From JAHBVH01 sp034432375 (lineage in GTDB: Bacteria; Chloroflexota; Anaerolineae; Caldilineales; Caldilineaceae), in the NCBI GenBank assembly GCA_034432375.1, contig DAOUCA010000103.1, forward strand, positions 1-64,000: a stretch of DNA of 64,000 bases. The letters are read 5' to 3'. A program made the translations under genes and the position numbers. Shown here one piece after another: positions 43,643 through 52,099 of this stretch; within the stretch, counting starts at the first letter, position 1, and each line of letters begins with the position of its first letter. The notes under the pieces are model-generated. The model saw nothing but the letters and a program-made list of their open reading frames with translations, was not told the DNA's origin and searched no databases.

Positions 43643-44653
43643 TTACATACATTCCTTCTGCGTGAAATTATAAAAACCTGTCCGTGTTTGCCAATCAATT
43701 TGTCTGTACAACTTTGAATAATTTAACTTTGAATCTACCGCAAAAAGCCTAAACTTGAGTTATTCAGTCGGTTCTTTGAATATTCAGAGACAATTCATAA
43801 GAACTCAGCTTTGCCGTAGCGCCAATGTTGGTTTGCTTTACCCATCTGCATCAACCAAGTAGACCACCATGAACGGGTAATACTCTATTTCTGAAATTAC
43901 GATTCTTAAGCTATTCTCTGATTTAGTCCTATATTGAGCAATATCCAATTTCCGATTGCGTTAGAAATACCACGCAATGGGCATAGCCGCCTATTACGAG
44001 AGTACCTAAAACAAACAATCAATTAATTGATTCGAATCAAAGGGTATGTTTCTATGGCATTTACTATACAGTATATACTTGAAGAAGAGACAAGTATGAT
44101 TACGCTGTAAACAAGTATATAGTACAATAAAGTCATGAGAATGAAAATTACTAGAAAGTCCTAAACGACTTACGGTTAATTATTCATTGCTTAGTCTACA
44201 TCTTACTGACAAATCGTAATGCCCGGATCAAAAAAAAGCGTTTCTGTCATACTTACCTTTGCTAAGCAAGGCAATGTATACTCGTTATTTACGACGTGTT
44301 CAGATTATATCAGACATAAATATCAGATTTTGTTACAGTTCGTTACAGAATTTACTATTGAACCCGCAGGAAACAGACAATATACTAAATAAGTCTACGG
44401 GTTTGATAAGGAAAGTTGCGCTCAGCCGTTGTGCCATTGCCCCTTTTCGTGGGAGTACTTCTTTAACGGCTGGTGGCTGGGGGTAGCAGCGCCAATGCTG
44501 TCTAATCGTACGCTCTATGTAAGCGGTTGGGCATTTTGCAGCAAAGACTTGTGTAGACTTGAATTGTGATCTGTTGAAAAACTGTTTTAGGCGATGACCT
44601 ATATGTCATTGGGGAAAGGTAGCTATGCTAGGGGATATCCAAACAAACGTCAG
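43643..44653. other. 1-kb AT-rich intergenic region
   Basis: The longest gene-free stretch, clearly richer in A and T than the rest. Seen: the promoter above, the palindrome TTGATTCGAATCAA (44028-44041), TATATAC-rich sequence near 44070-44130, and a more GC-rich segment (44395-44530) that could hold a structured RNA. No protein frame shows family signs. A small frame at 44259-44486 is not supported. Confidence 0.5.
43667..43694 (-). promoter_or_regulatory. Promoter of the response regulator
   Basis: On the minus strand TTGGCA (43689-43694) and TATAAT (43667-43672) are separated by 16 bases, 25 bases ahead of the ATG. Confidence 0.6.
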
Positions 44654-45298
44654 TTAACGGTAAAGTCCATGCTTTTCAATATAGGCTTCAACGGCGCCTG
44701 CTACTTGAAATCGTATAGAAAGCCCACTCTGGATCCGCTGACGCAAGGTACTACTTGCAATACCAAGCGCCGGCATCTCCAACCGAATGACCCGGGCTTC
44801 AATCCCTGGCAAGGCACTATTTAACCGCTGCCAATCTAGTTTAACCTCTGGCCGTGTCAGGGCCACTACACGTATTTCGTCGAGCAACTGTTGCGGGCAG
44901 TGCCAGGTAGGTAGATCACGCAAGCTATCGAGACCCATGAGGAAGTAGAGTTCCACTGTAGCACCAATGGCTTGCCGCAACAACCGTATCATATCTAAGC
45001 TGTAGTGAGGCCCTGGTCGGTCTGCATCAATTCGACTGGTCCACAGCTGTGGTGCCTCTGCTGTGGCGAGCTCTACCATCCGCACCCGATGCTCAACTGC
45101 CGTCACATGGCGATCCTGTTTATGGGGTGGATCGCCAGCAGGCACCAGATAGAGGCGATCCAATCCAAGCTGCGTACGTGCCTCTTCCGCCAGGATCAGA
45201 TGGCCAAGATGGATCGGATCAAATGTACCACCAAAGACTCCAACCCGCGCACCGTTGGGTAAAGCAGTATAGAGGCGGTCATCGCTCAAAGTTGTCAT
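44654..45298 (-). CDS. nadD: Nicotinate-nucleotide adenylyltransferase
   Basis: 214 residues. The nucleotidyltransferase signature GGTFDPIHLGH (23-33), the PPHK motif, MGLDSLRDLPTW and the C-terminal ISSTLRQRI-like ASSTLRQRI are all present. NadD joins ATP with nicotinate mononucleotide to make deamido-NAD, a central step of NAD synthesis. It lies 21 bases after obg, a common pairing in bacteria, so the two are probably one operon. Downstream the AT-rich region ends the unit. Confidence 0.95.
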   Translation of the reverse strand: MTTLSDDRLYTALPNGARVGVFGGTFDPIHLGHLILAEEARTQLGLDRLYLVPAGDPPHKQDRHVTAVEHRVRMVELATAEAPQLWTSRIDADRPGPHYSLDMIRLLRQAIGATVELYFLMGLDSLRDLPTWHCPQQLLDEIRVVALTRPEVKLDWQRLNSALPGIEARVIRLEMPALGIASSTLRQRIQSGLSIRFQVAGAVEAYIEKHGLYR

Positions 45299-45319
45299 GC
45301 CGAGATATTTCTCGCCAGA

Positions 45320-46603
45320 TTACTCACCATACGCATTTTCGTAGCCCCATACCAGTTCCACATCACCAATGCGGACCGCATCACCATCCTCAACCCCTTG
45401 TTCTCGTAGTACCTTAGAGATACCCATGGCGTCTAAGATACGTTGGAAGCGCATGGTCGATTCGTAGTAGTCCCAGTTGGTCATTTGTGCAGCGCGCTCA
45501 ATAGCCGTTCCTTCTACATACCAGACGGCATCATCTAATTGATAGACCTTGAAGACGTTCTCATCTTCGATTGGTGTAATTTCTGGTAGCGGCTCTTCGG
45601 CAACCACTTCTTCTACCGGTAACGCATCTAACATGCCTTGGACAGCATAGAGCAATTCTTGTAGATTCTGGTGGGCAACCGCGCTGATACTCATCACTGG
45701 ATAGTTGCGGTCCCCAATCGCTTGCGCAAATGCAGGCCAACTTTCCTGGGCGTCGGGCAGATCCATTTTATTGAAAACAATTAACTGCGGTTTGTCGATT
45801 AATGCCAGGTTGAAGAGTGACAACTCCTGCTGGATCGCTTCAAAGTCTCCCAAAGGATCCGGGCTATCGCCAGCGATCATGTGGACTAATACGCGTGTCC
45901 GCTCAATATGGCGTAAAAATTCAAGTCCCAACCCGGTTCCCTCATGCGCACCTTCCATGAGTCCAGGGATATCGACAAAGACGATCTGGCGATGATTCAA
46001 TTCCGCCACCCCAAGGTTGGGGGTGATTGTGGTGAAAGGGTAATCCGCGATCTTGGGGGTTGCTGCGCTGATTACGCTCAACAGGGTTGATTTACCCGCA
46101 TTGGGGACACCAATGATTCCAACATCGGCCACGAGCTTAAGTTCTAACTCCAACCAACGCTCTTGGCCCACTTCCCCCTTCTCTGCCAATTGCGGAGCTT
46201 TGTTGCGTGCCGATTTAAACGCGTTATTGCCGCGCCCGCCACGCCCGCCTTCGGCTATCACTGCCTGTTGACCGGGGTGGGTCAGATCGGCGAGCAATTC
46301 CCTACTGTCGGCATCATAGATTAAGGTGCCCAGTGGTACGGAAAGATAGAGATTTTCTCCATTGGCACCAGTTTTGTTGGCCCCACTACCATGGGTGCCG
46401 CGGTCCGCACGGTGGTGGATCTGCCGTTGGAATTGGTGCAATGTGTTTAATGCGGGATCCACTACAAAAATAACACTGCCACCATGCCCGCCATTACCCC
46501 CGGACGGACCGCCACGGGGTACAAATTTTTCGCGACGAAATGCTACAACGCCGTTGCCGCCATCGCCGCCTTGTACATAAATTCTTGCCTGGTCAAAAAA
46601 CAT
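45320..46603 (-). CDS. obg: Obg/CgtA ribosome-assembly GTPase
   Basis: Start ATG 46603 (MFFDQARIYV) gives 427 residues; the frame opens 19 codons earlier in non-family sequence. Glycine-rich Obg domain (1-158; GGDGGNG, GGPSGGNGGHGG), P-loop GVPNAGKST (165-173), switch DIPG (211-214) and NKMD, then a C-terminal OCT domain from about 345 (FKVYQLDDAVWYVEG, ALREQGVEDGDAVRIG-like). Obg acts in late 50S assembly and stress signalling. The OCT domain is present, which is the rule for many Gram-positive-type and Chloroflexota proteins. A perfect 23-bp-stem hairpin sits just before the gene. Confidence 0.96.
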   Translation of the reverse strand: MFFDQARIYVQGGDGGNGVVAFRREKFVPRGGPSGGNGGHGGSVIFVVDPALNTLHQFQRQIHHRADRGTHGSGANKTGANGENLYLSVPLGTLIYDADSRELLADLTHPGQQAVIAEGGRGGRGNNAFKSARNKAPQLAEKGEVGQERWLELELKLVADVGIIGVPNAGKSTLLSVISAATPKIADYPFTTITPNLGVAELNHRQIVFVDIPGLMEGAHEGTGLGLEFLRHIERTRVLVHMIAGDSPDPLGDFEAIQQELSLFNLALIDKPQLIVFNKMDLPDAQESWPAFAQAIGDRNYPVMSISAVAHQNLQELLYAVQGMLDALPVEEVVAEEPLPEITPIEDENVFKVYQLDDAVWYVEGTAIERAAQMTNWDYYESTMRFQRILDAMGISKVLREQGVEDGDAVRIGDVELVWGYENAYGE

Positions 46604-46658
46604 AAGCCTCAACTTGTGTGAACCGGACCGCGCCGGGGCGATCCTATCTATATACCCC

Positions 46659-46709
46659 AAGCTATCGATGAAAATAAAAATGCACTATTTTTATTTTCAT
46701 CGATAGCTT
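46659..46709. repeat. 23-bp perfect hairpin
   Basis: Arms 46659-46681 and 46687-46709 pair exactly around a 5-base loop. The stem is AT-rich in its upper part, so it could affect the obg leader on the minus strand. Confidence 0.9.
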
Positions 46710-46818
46710 ACTAAATACATCTGTGCGCAATTGCAACAATTGTACCGATAAGTATACCGCTATTACCGTAAATACGCGAGTTTCACGTAAGGGTAATGCA
46801 TAATTGCACCAATAATCG

Positions 46819-46900
46819 TAACTATCCAGCCGTAGCCTGAGCTTGTCGAAGGCGCAGGCGGGCTTCGACAAGCTCAGCCCTCGAGGACCTAGATAGTTAC
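46819..46900. repeat. REP-like unit with GTAACTATC ends
   Basis: Outer nine-base ends GTAACTATC and GATAGTTAC are exact complements. Within are GCCTGAGCTTGTCGAAGGC and GGCTTCGACAAGCTCAGCC cores in inverted order. Confidence 0.88.
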
Positions 46901-46998
46901 TAAAAAAGTAAAAAACAGCCTGCATCACTTGACAAGCTTCTACATACCGAGTACGCTCATTGCTATAGATCGTCAGAAAAAGATCCGTGATGGTATCC

Positions 46999-47040
46999 AT
47001 TTTTCGTAGGGCCACGGTATACCGTGGCCCTACGAAAAAT
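46999..47040. repeat. 42-bp perfect palindrome, no loop
   Basis: Twenty-one bases on each side of the centre pair exactly. The middle GGCCACGGTATACCGTGGCC resembles the centre of the MITE-like element at 13918-14012 (ACACGGTATACCGTGT). Confidence 0.95.
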
Positions 47041-47121
47041 AATCTGAACGTCTATAGGAGTTTTGCCCTTGTTCCCTCTCTTGTTAACCCAAGTGGATCA
47101 CGCAAGTTTGTTGATGCGAGA

Positions 47122-48825
47122 ATGTATATGTTTACCCTTTTCTCATCTGTCACGGCCAAAGATGTACAGCGTTACACCGTCAGTCTGTTTTTCTTTTTTC
47201 TCCTTCTCTTGTTAAGTGTAAGCGCTTTCACCCATCGCGTGTGGGCACAACAAGATGGACAAGTGGCACAGACTCATGCGGTTGTAGCTGGGGAGACGCT
47301 TAGCACAATCGCCGAGTTCTATGGGGTTACCCTAGAAGAACTGATGGCTGAAAATGGGATCACTGATCCCGATGCGATCGATATTGGTCAACTTTTGCTG
47401 CTGCCTGCCACTGCCGAACGCCAACCCACTCCACTTCCTCTGCCTACACATGTTGTGCAGGCGGGCGAGACGCTCAGTGAAGTGGCAGAAGCATACAATG
47501 TATCGCTCACCCGGCTTATGCTTTTTAATGGGCTTCGCGATGCCAATGAACTCTTTGTGGGCCAGGAACTGCGTATTCCGCCGGCTGAAGCCGAGGCTGT
47601 GACAACCGTTGCTACTCCCAACCCCACCGCAACCAGGAAGCCGACGCCAAAGCCAACGTCACTTATTTCTACGACAGAAAAATCACATACCGCAATGGCT
47701 ACCGCAATGGCTACCGCAACAGCATCTACTGCTACGCCGCGCGCACATCCTGTGCCTCCGCAACCCACTGCACAAAGGGCTGGGTCGGCGTCAGCAGATG
47801 CTGCCGGCGCGCGATTGCCGCCGGTTGCTCTCGATCCAGAAGTGGTGGCCGCACAGATTGCTTCACTCAATCGCACCTATACCGTAAGCGAAGGTGACAC
47901 TTTCCCCCGCATTGCCTTGCGCGCCGGTGTCAATCAAGAAGCGCTGCGACAGCTCAATGGTTTGGATGCCGAGGATCTTGGCAACTTATTAATTGGTCAA
48001 CCATTGTTGCTTCCTGCCACCGGCGAAGATCTACGCGTGAGTCGACCTGGCAAGGAGTATGTGATCCAACCCGGTGATAGCCTTGGCTCGATTGCCAACC
48101 AATTTGATCTGGAATTGGCCGATCTGTTAACGGCCAACTATATCGCTGATCCCAATACAATTTCGATTGGCCAACGCCTAACGATTCCACCGCCAACCGC
48201 CAGCGAAGCAGACGTAGCGCAAACGAACAGAACAGTTGGGCCAGCACGTAGCGGCTTTTACTACTATACCGTTCAGAGGGGGGATACCCTTTCTGAGTTA
48301 GCCCAAGCCTTCAATAGCACCAAATTGGCCCTGTTGGAGTACAATGGATTGCCAGACGAACAAACGGTTTATGCCGGTTTAGAGTTACGTATTCCTTATG
48401 GGCCGCCGGCCTTGCCGGATCGCCGCCCCCCTGTCCCCGCCTCTGGCACGAGCTTTCTGGTGAGCCTTAGTCGACAACAGTGTTGGCTATTTCAGGGAAC
48501 CACGGTTGCCAAGGCATGGACCTGTAGCACCGGCTATGGCGACTGGATTACGCGCGTTGGCACCTTTGCTGTCCAGAGCAAAATAGAGGTCGCCGAAAGT
48601 AGCGCCTACCGCTTAGATATGCCCTATTGGTTGGGCATTTATAACGTTGGTCAATATGAAAATGGGATCCACGGCTTACCGGTCGCTTGGGATACCGGCG
48701 AAAAGCTTTGGGCAGGATTAATTGGGGAGCCGGCGACCTTTGGCTGTGCCATGCTCAACGATACAGATGCCGCCGAACTTTTTGCAACAGCTTATATTGG
48801 AATGCCAATCCATGTTATCCACTGA
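47122..48825 (+). CDS. Multi-LysM L,D-transpeptidase (YkuD family)
   Basis: ATG 47122 or 47128 is the likely start (567 residues); earlier ATGs fall in a palindrome. One N-terminal hydrophobic segment with FFFFLLLLLLSV (signal or anchor) ends near AHRVWAQ-like sequence. Five LysM modules follow: AVVAGETLSTIAEFYGV, HVVQAGETLSEVAEAYNV, YTVSEGDTFPRIALRAGV, YVIQPGDSLGSIANQFDL and YTVQRGDTLSELAQAFNS. The C-terminal YkuD domain has HGLPVAWDTGE and catalytic Cys in ATFGCAMLND. Such enzymes form 3-3 peptide cross-links or attach proteins to peptidoglycan. The usual S/T-x-G-C context is T-F-G-C and the final Arg/Asn is Met-Leu, slightly unusual. Confidence 0.9.
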   Translation: MYMFTLFSSVTAKDVQRYTVSLFFFFLLLLLSVSAFTHRVWAQQDGQVAQTHAVVAGETLSTIAEFYGVTLEELMAENGITDPDAIDIGQLLLLPATAERQPTPLPLPTHVVQAGETLSEVAEAYNVSLTRLMLFNGLRDANELFVGQELRIPPAEAEAVTTVATPNPTATRKPTPKPTSLISTTEKSHTAMATAMATATASTATPRAHPVPPQPTAQRAGSASADAAGARLPPVALDPEVVAAQIASLNRTYTVSEGDTFPRIALRAGVNQEALRQLNGLDAEDLGNLLIGQPLLLPATGEDLRVSRPGKEYVIQPGDSLGSIANQFDLELADLLTANYIADPNTISIGQRLTIPPPTASEADVAQTNRTVGPARSGFYYYTVQRGDTLSELAQAFNSTKLALLEYNGLPDEQTVYAGLELRIPYGPPALPDRRPPVPASGTSFLVSLSRQQCWLFQGTTVAKAWTCSTGYGDWITRVGTFAVQSKIEVAESSAYRLDMPYWLGIYNVGQYENGIHGLPVAWDTGEKLWAGLIGEPATFGCAMLNDTDAAELFATAYIGMPIHVIH

Positions 48826-49927
48826 CTCCACTGACTCCGCTGATCTGCAAGTACCTGGCGCACTTAGTCGCAAAGTTACCGACGAAGAGCTGCGGCCCTC
48901 CGCGCTTGAGCGTCTGCCGGCGGGAAAACTTCCTGTTGGACTCCTCAAGAATCTTCTGACCACACTACCGATTCAACATCCTCAATTGCTGCAAGGACCT
49001 GCCATCGGCGAAGATGCCGCCGTGATTGAGTGGGATGCCAAAGCGCAGAAACTATTAGTCGCCAAAAGCGATCCAATCACCTTTGCCACCGATGAAATTG
49101 GGTACTACGCGGTAAATGTTTGCGCCAATGATCTGGCCGTTACCGGTGCAACCCCCCGCTTTTACTTGCCTACAATTTTGTTGCCGGCGGCGACGGCCAC
49201 CGCCGCGATAGCTGATGCCATCTTTCAGCAGATCGCCGCGGCGTGCCGCGAGCTTGAAGTCGTTGTGGCCGGTGGACACAGTGAGATTACGCCGAATGTT
49301 GCCCAGCCGATTGTTGCGGGTACCATGATCGGCGAGGTCAGCCGCGGCCATGTCGTTTCCAGCCATGGCGCGCAACCGGGTGATCTGATCCTGCTCGCCG
49401 GTGTTGTCCCTACGGAAGGGGTTGGCCTCATTGCGCGCGAGATGCGGATGAACTTATTAGCACAAGGCTGGCAAGCAGCCGATTTGGATGAAGCTGCTCA
49501 CTATTTGTACAAGCCGGGGATTAGTGTCAAAGAGCCGGCATTGCTGGCTGCGCAAACTGGCGTCATCACCGCTATGCACGATCCGACAGAGGGAGGGATC
49601 ATCTCTGGTCTCCACGAGATTGCATCTGCGGCTAATGTTGGCATGGATATTCTAATTGATCAAATTCCCATTCCGCCGTTGGCCGCGCGCCTCTGCTCCG
49701 CTTTTGGTTTGGATCCACTGGGGACGATTGCCTCTGGTGCCCTATTGGCAACGGTTCCAGAGGATTATGCCCAGACGATCGTAGCCGTCTGGGAGGCTCA
49801 TCAATGGCCGGCTGCTGTCATTGGGCGAGTAACGGAGCGCAGCCAAGGCATGATGGCCATCCAAAATGGGCAACGGCACCCACTGCCTCACTTCGCCGTC
49901 GATGAAATTACAAAACTTTGGGCTTAG
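48812..49927 (+). CDS. AIR-synthase-like protein (HypE/ThiL/SelD superfamily)
   Basis: ATG 48812 overlaps the transpeptidase stop by 14 bases (371 residues), consistent with coupling; the earlier starts lie deep in that gene. ATP-binding N-domain: QGPAIGEDAAVIEWD, VAKSDPITFATDEIGYYAVNVCANDLAVTGATP, and VVVAGGHSEITPNV. C-domain: HDPTEGGIISGLHEIA. The order is close to HypE, but HypE ends in a conserved PR[I/V]C cysteine that is absent here, so a carbamoyl-dehydrating role in [NiFe]-hydrogenase assembly is unlikely. No hyp gene lies nearby. Function unknown beyond an ATP-using AIRS-type enzyme. Confidence 0.84.
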   Translation: MLSTDSTDSADLQVPGALSRKVTDEELRPSALERLPAGKLPVGLLKNLLTTLPIQHPQLLQGPAIGEDAAVIEWDAKAQKLLVAKSDPITFATDEIGYYAVNVCANDLAVTGATPRFYLPTILLPAATATAAIADAIFQQIAAACRELEVVVAGGHSEITPNVAQPIVAGTMIGEVSRGHVVSSHGAQPGDLILLAGVVPTEGVGLIAREMRMNLLAQGWQAADLDEAAHYLYKPGISVKEPALLAAQTGVITAMHDPTEGGIISGLHEIASAANVGMDILIDQIPIPPLAARLCSAFGLDPLGTIASGALLATVPEDYAQTIVAVWEAHQWPAAVIGRVTERSQGMMAIQNGQRHPLPHFAVDEITKLWA

Positions 49928-49987
49928 AACCTCTCCGTACATTCGGTTGTGGCTAGTGGCAACAGAGTATTTGCGGAGAGGTGCCTA

Positions 49988-50968
49988 ATGACTTCGAGAG
50001 AAGAGATGAATAGACGACAAAAACGAATCGTTGTGATCGGCAGTGGTGTCATCGGACTGACAAGTGCTTATCGCCTCTTAGAAGCGGGCTATGCAGTAAC
50101 CGTGTTGGCGCATGTCTTGCCTCCCTTTACCACATCCGATGTCGCCGCCGCATTTTGGTCGCCTTCCGCTACCGCAGGTGGCAACTTACCACAGCAGTGG
50201 GCAATGGAGAGCTTGCGCGTCTTTCGCGAACTAGCCAGCGCGCGTCAAAGCGGCATCGCCGTTGTTGATCTCTATCAGCTTACCACCGAGCCCACTAGCA
50301 TGCCTTATCTGGCATCGGCCGGAGAAGTCACAGCCGTGCCAGTGGGCCATTTCCCGCTGCCTTGGTCTGGCTATTGTGTACAGGTACCGCGCATTGATGT
50401 GCCCGTCTATATGCCTTGGCTGGTCAAACAAGTAGTAGAGAAGGGGGCTTTGATTCAGCAACATATTTTGCAACACCTTGGCGAGATCAGCAAGGAGTAT
50501 GGGCTGGTCATCAACTGTAGTGGGCTTGGCGCGCGTTTATTATCTGGGGATAATGTGTATCCAATCCGTGGGCAGGTCATTTCGGTGCGCAGACCGGAGG
50601 GAATGGCATCTGACATCATCTATGCGGATGCCGACTATGAGAGCACAACGTATATCATTCCACGTAGCCAGGACTGTTTGTTGGGGGGAACCTATCAATA
50701 TCGCGATGGAAATACAGCCGTGGATGAGACAATTGCTGCCGAGATTCTAGCTCGCTGTATACGCTTTCAGCCTCTCTTGCAGCAGGCTGAAATCCTTCAA
50801 CACAAAGTTGGGTTGCGACCGGGACGCGATGCTGTACGCTTGGAAACAGAACGCCTGCCATCTGGTCAATGGGTGATCCATAACTATGGGCATGGTTCGG
50901 TCGGCCACACCTTGTCTTGGGGATGTGCGGCTGCCGTACTCCAGCAGGTTCAAGCGTTGCTTGCATAA
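49988..50968 (+). CDS. FAD-dependent D-amino-acid oxidase-like protein
   Basis: ATG 49988 with GAGAGGTG upstream gives 326 residues. FAD site IVVIGSGVIGLTSAYRLLEAGYAVTVL; DAAO-like parts VINCSGLGARLL, PIRGQVISVR, YIIPRSQDCLLGGT, VGLRPGRDAVRLE and the C-terminal NYGHGSVGHTLSWGCA that closes on the flavin. The enzyme would oxidise D-amino acids to keto acids with O2. It follows the AIRS-like gene by 60 bases and the L,D-transpeptidase in the same unit, so use of wall-derived D-Ala or D-Glu is a reasonable inference. Confidence 0.88.
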   Translation: MTSREEMNRRQKRIVVIGSGVIGLTSAYRLLEAGYAVTVLAHVLPPFTTSDVAAAFWSPSATAGGNLPQQWAMESLRVFRELASARQSGIAVVDLYQLTTEPTSMPYLASAGEVTAVPVGHFPLPWSGYCVQVPRIDVPVYMPWLVKQVVEKGALIQQHILQHLGEISKEYGLVINCSGLGARLLSGDNVYPIRGQVISVRRPEGMASDIIYADADYESTTYIIPRSQDCLLGGTYQYRDGNTAVDETIAAEILARCIRFQPLLQQAEILQHKVGLRPGRDAVRLETERLPSGQWVIHNYGHGSVGHTLSWGCAAAVLQQVQALLA

Positions 50969-50999
50969 GGCAGTACATAGGGCACAACCGATTTATCGA

Positions 51000-51986
51000 T
51001 TACGGTGCCGCATGGATGACTTCCCGATAGAGCGCGAGCAAGCTGGCCTCATCGACATCTACACAAACATTGACAGGACGCACGCCCGACCAGTCAGTGG
51101 TACGTGACCAGTAACTTCTTCGATCCATCAAGGTCTGCCCTTTGCCCACGCCTTCGGTCAGGACCCGTATAGGACCTTGAATCGTCTGAAAGAGCGATGG
51201 TGCAAGAAGATAAGCGATAGCCGAGGGATCATGGGTATGGGCCGCATCAATCTGATGGGCCCGCTGGTGAAAGTCTAGATAAAATTGGCAGATATCATCG
51301 ATGTACTTGCCTGTCCATCTTCCTGGCAACCGCAGCGATGCTAAATACGCCCGATCCATCGTCACCTTTGTCGTAACATCAAGCCCCACCATTGTAATGG
51401 GCCAACCCGCGGTAAAGACAAGGTCGGCGGCATGCGGGTCATTATAGATGTTCGCTTCTGCCGCGGGATTGACGTTGCCGTTGACCGTGGCTGCTCCACC
51501 CATGATGACCACTTCCGCTACATTGGTAACGATCTGTGGCTCCAAAAGTAGCGCTAACGCAATATTGGTGAGCGGGCCAATTGGCACCAGAGTCACCTCA
51601 CCGGGATGGGCCATAATCGTCTCGACAATAAAGTGTGCGGCACTCAAGCCGTGGCGCTGCGATGTTGGTTGACGAGGATTTGTATTGCCAAGCCCATCCA
51701 CGCCGTGGACAGCCTCCGCCGCGCCACGAAATGGCTGTACCAACGGTCGTGTTGCGCCATGGGCCACAGGAATATCGCTCCGGCTGGCTAACTCTAACAA
51801 GTGAAGTGCGTTTTGCGTCGCCAACACTGTGCTAACGTTACCAAAGATCGTGGTTAACCCAATCACGTCGATGGCATTTAGGAAGCTAACGCCTTCTCTT
51901 TTCGACAACAAAGGTGCCGCCAAGGCAAAGAGAATGGCCATGGCGTCATCAATTCCCGGATCGGTATCGATAATCAGTTTTTTCAT
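51000..51986 (-). CDS. Inosine-uridine-type nucleoside hydrolase
   Basis: 328 residues. The Asp-rich metal site LIIDTDPGIDDAMAI (D7, D9, D13, D14), LVPIGPLTNIALAL and VVIMGGAATVNGNVNPAAEANIYNDPHAADLVF are signatures of the IUNH family, which cleaves the N-glycosidic bond of ribonucleosides. The His of the family's AHTHDPSAIAYLL segment is present. It converges on the oxidase gene with 31 bases between stops. Upstream lies the terminator of the parvulin operon, so it should be a separate transcript. Confidence 0.93.
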   Translation of the reverse strand: MKKLIIDTDPGIDDAMAILFALAAPLLSKREGVSFLNAIDVIGLTTIFGNVSTVLATQNALHLLELASRSDIPVAHGATRPLVQPFRGAAEAVHGVDGLGNTNPRQPTSQRHGLSAAHFIVETIMAHPGEVTLVPIGPLTNIALALLLEPQIVTNVAEVVIMGGAATVNGNVNPAAEANIYNDPHAADLVFTAGWPITMVGLDVTTKVTMDRAYLASLRLPGRWTGKYIDDICQFYLDFHQRAHQIDAAHTHDPSAIAYLLAPSLFQTIQGPIRVLTEGVGKGQTLMDRRSYWSRTTDWSGVRPVNVCVDVDEASLLALYREVIHAAP

Positions 51987-52019
51987 AAGAGATTTTCAGT
52001 AGAGTTACATTGATAAAAG

Positions 52020-52062
52020 AAAAGGCTGTGATTTTGTAGAATCTACAAAATCACAGCCTTTT
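52020..52062 (-). terminator. Intrinsic terminator of the rpsF-rpsR-parvulin operon
   Basis: A perfect 21-bp stem (52020-52040 with 52042-52062) has a T-rich run on either strand. On the minus strand it lies 38 bases after the parvulin stop. Confidence 0.78.
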
Positions 52063-52099
52063 TTACTCAATCAGAGCCGACAATAACGATTTGAATGGA

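Larger units (their letters stand above)
46604..47121. other. 518-base divergent spacer with three palindromic elements
   Basis: Between obg and the LysM/transpeptidase gene. Contents are the hairpin at 46659-46709, the REP-like unit at 46819-46900 and the loopless palindrome at 46999-47040. The last falls in an in-frame extension of the LysM gene and argues against the early start codons. Confidence 0.75.

Noticed and set aside
44259..44486. 75-codon frame in the AT-rich region
   Set aside because: No ribosome site, no recognisable motif and a composition like the surrounding non-coding DNA.
48812..49927. HypE of hydrogenase maturation
   Set aside because: The C-terminal cysteine that carries the carbamoyl group is absent and no other hyp or hydrogenase gene is present.
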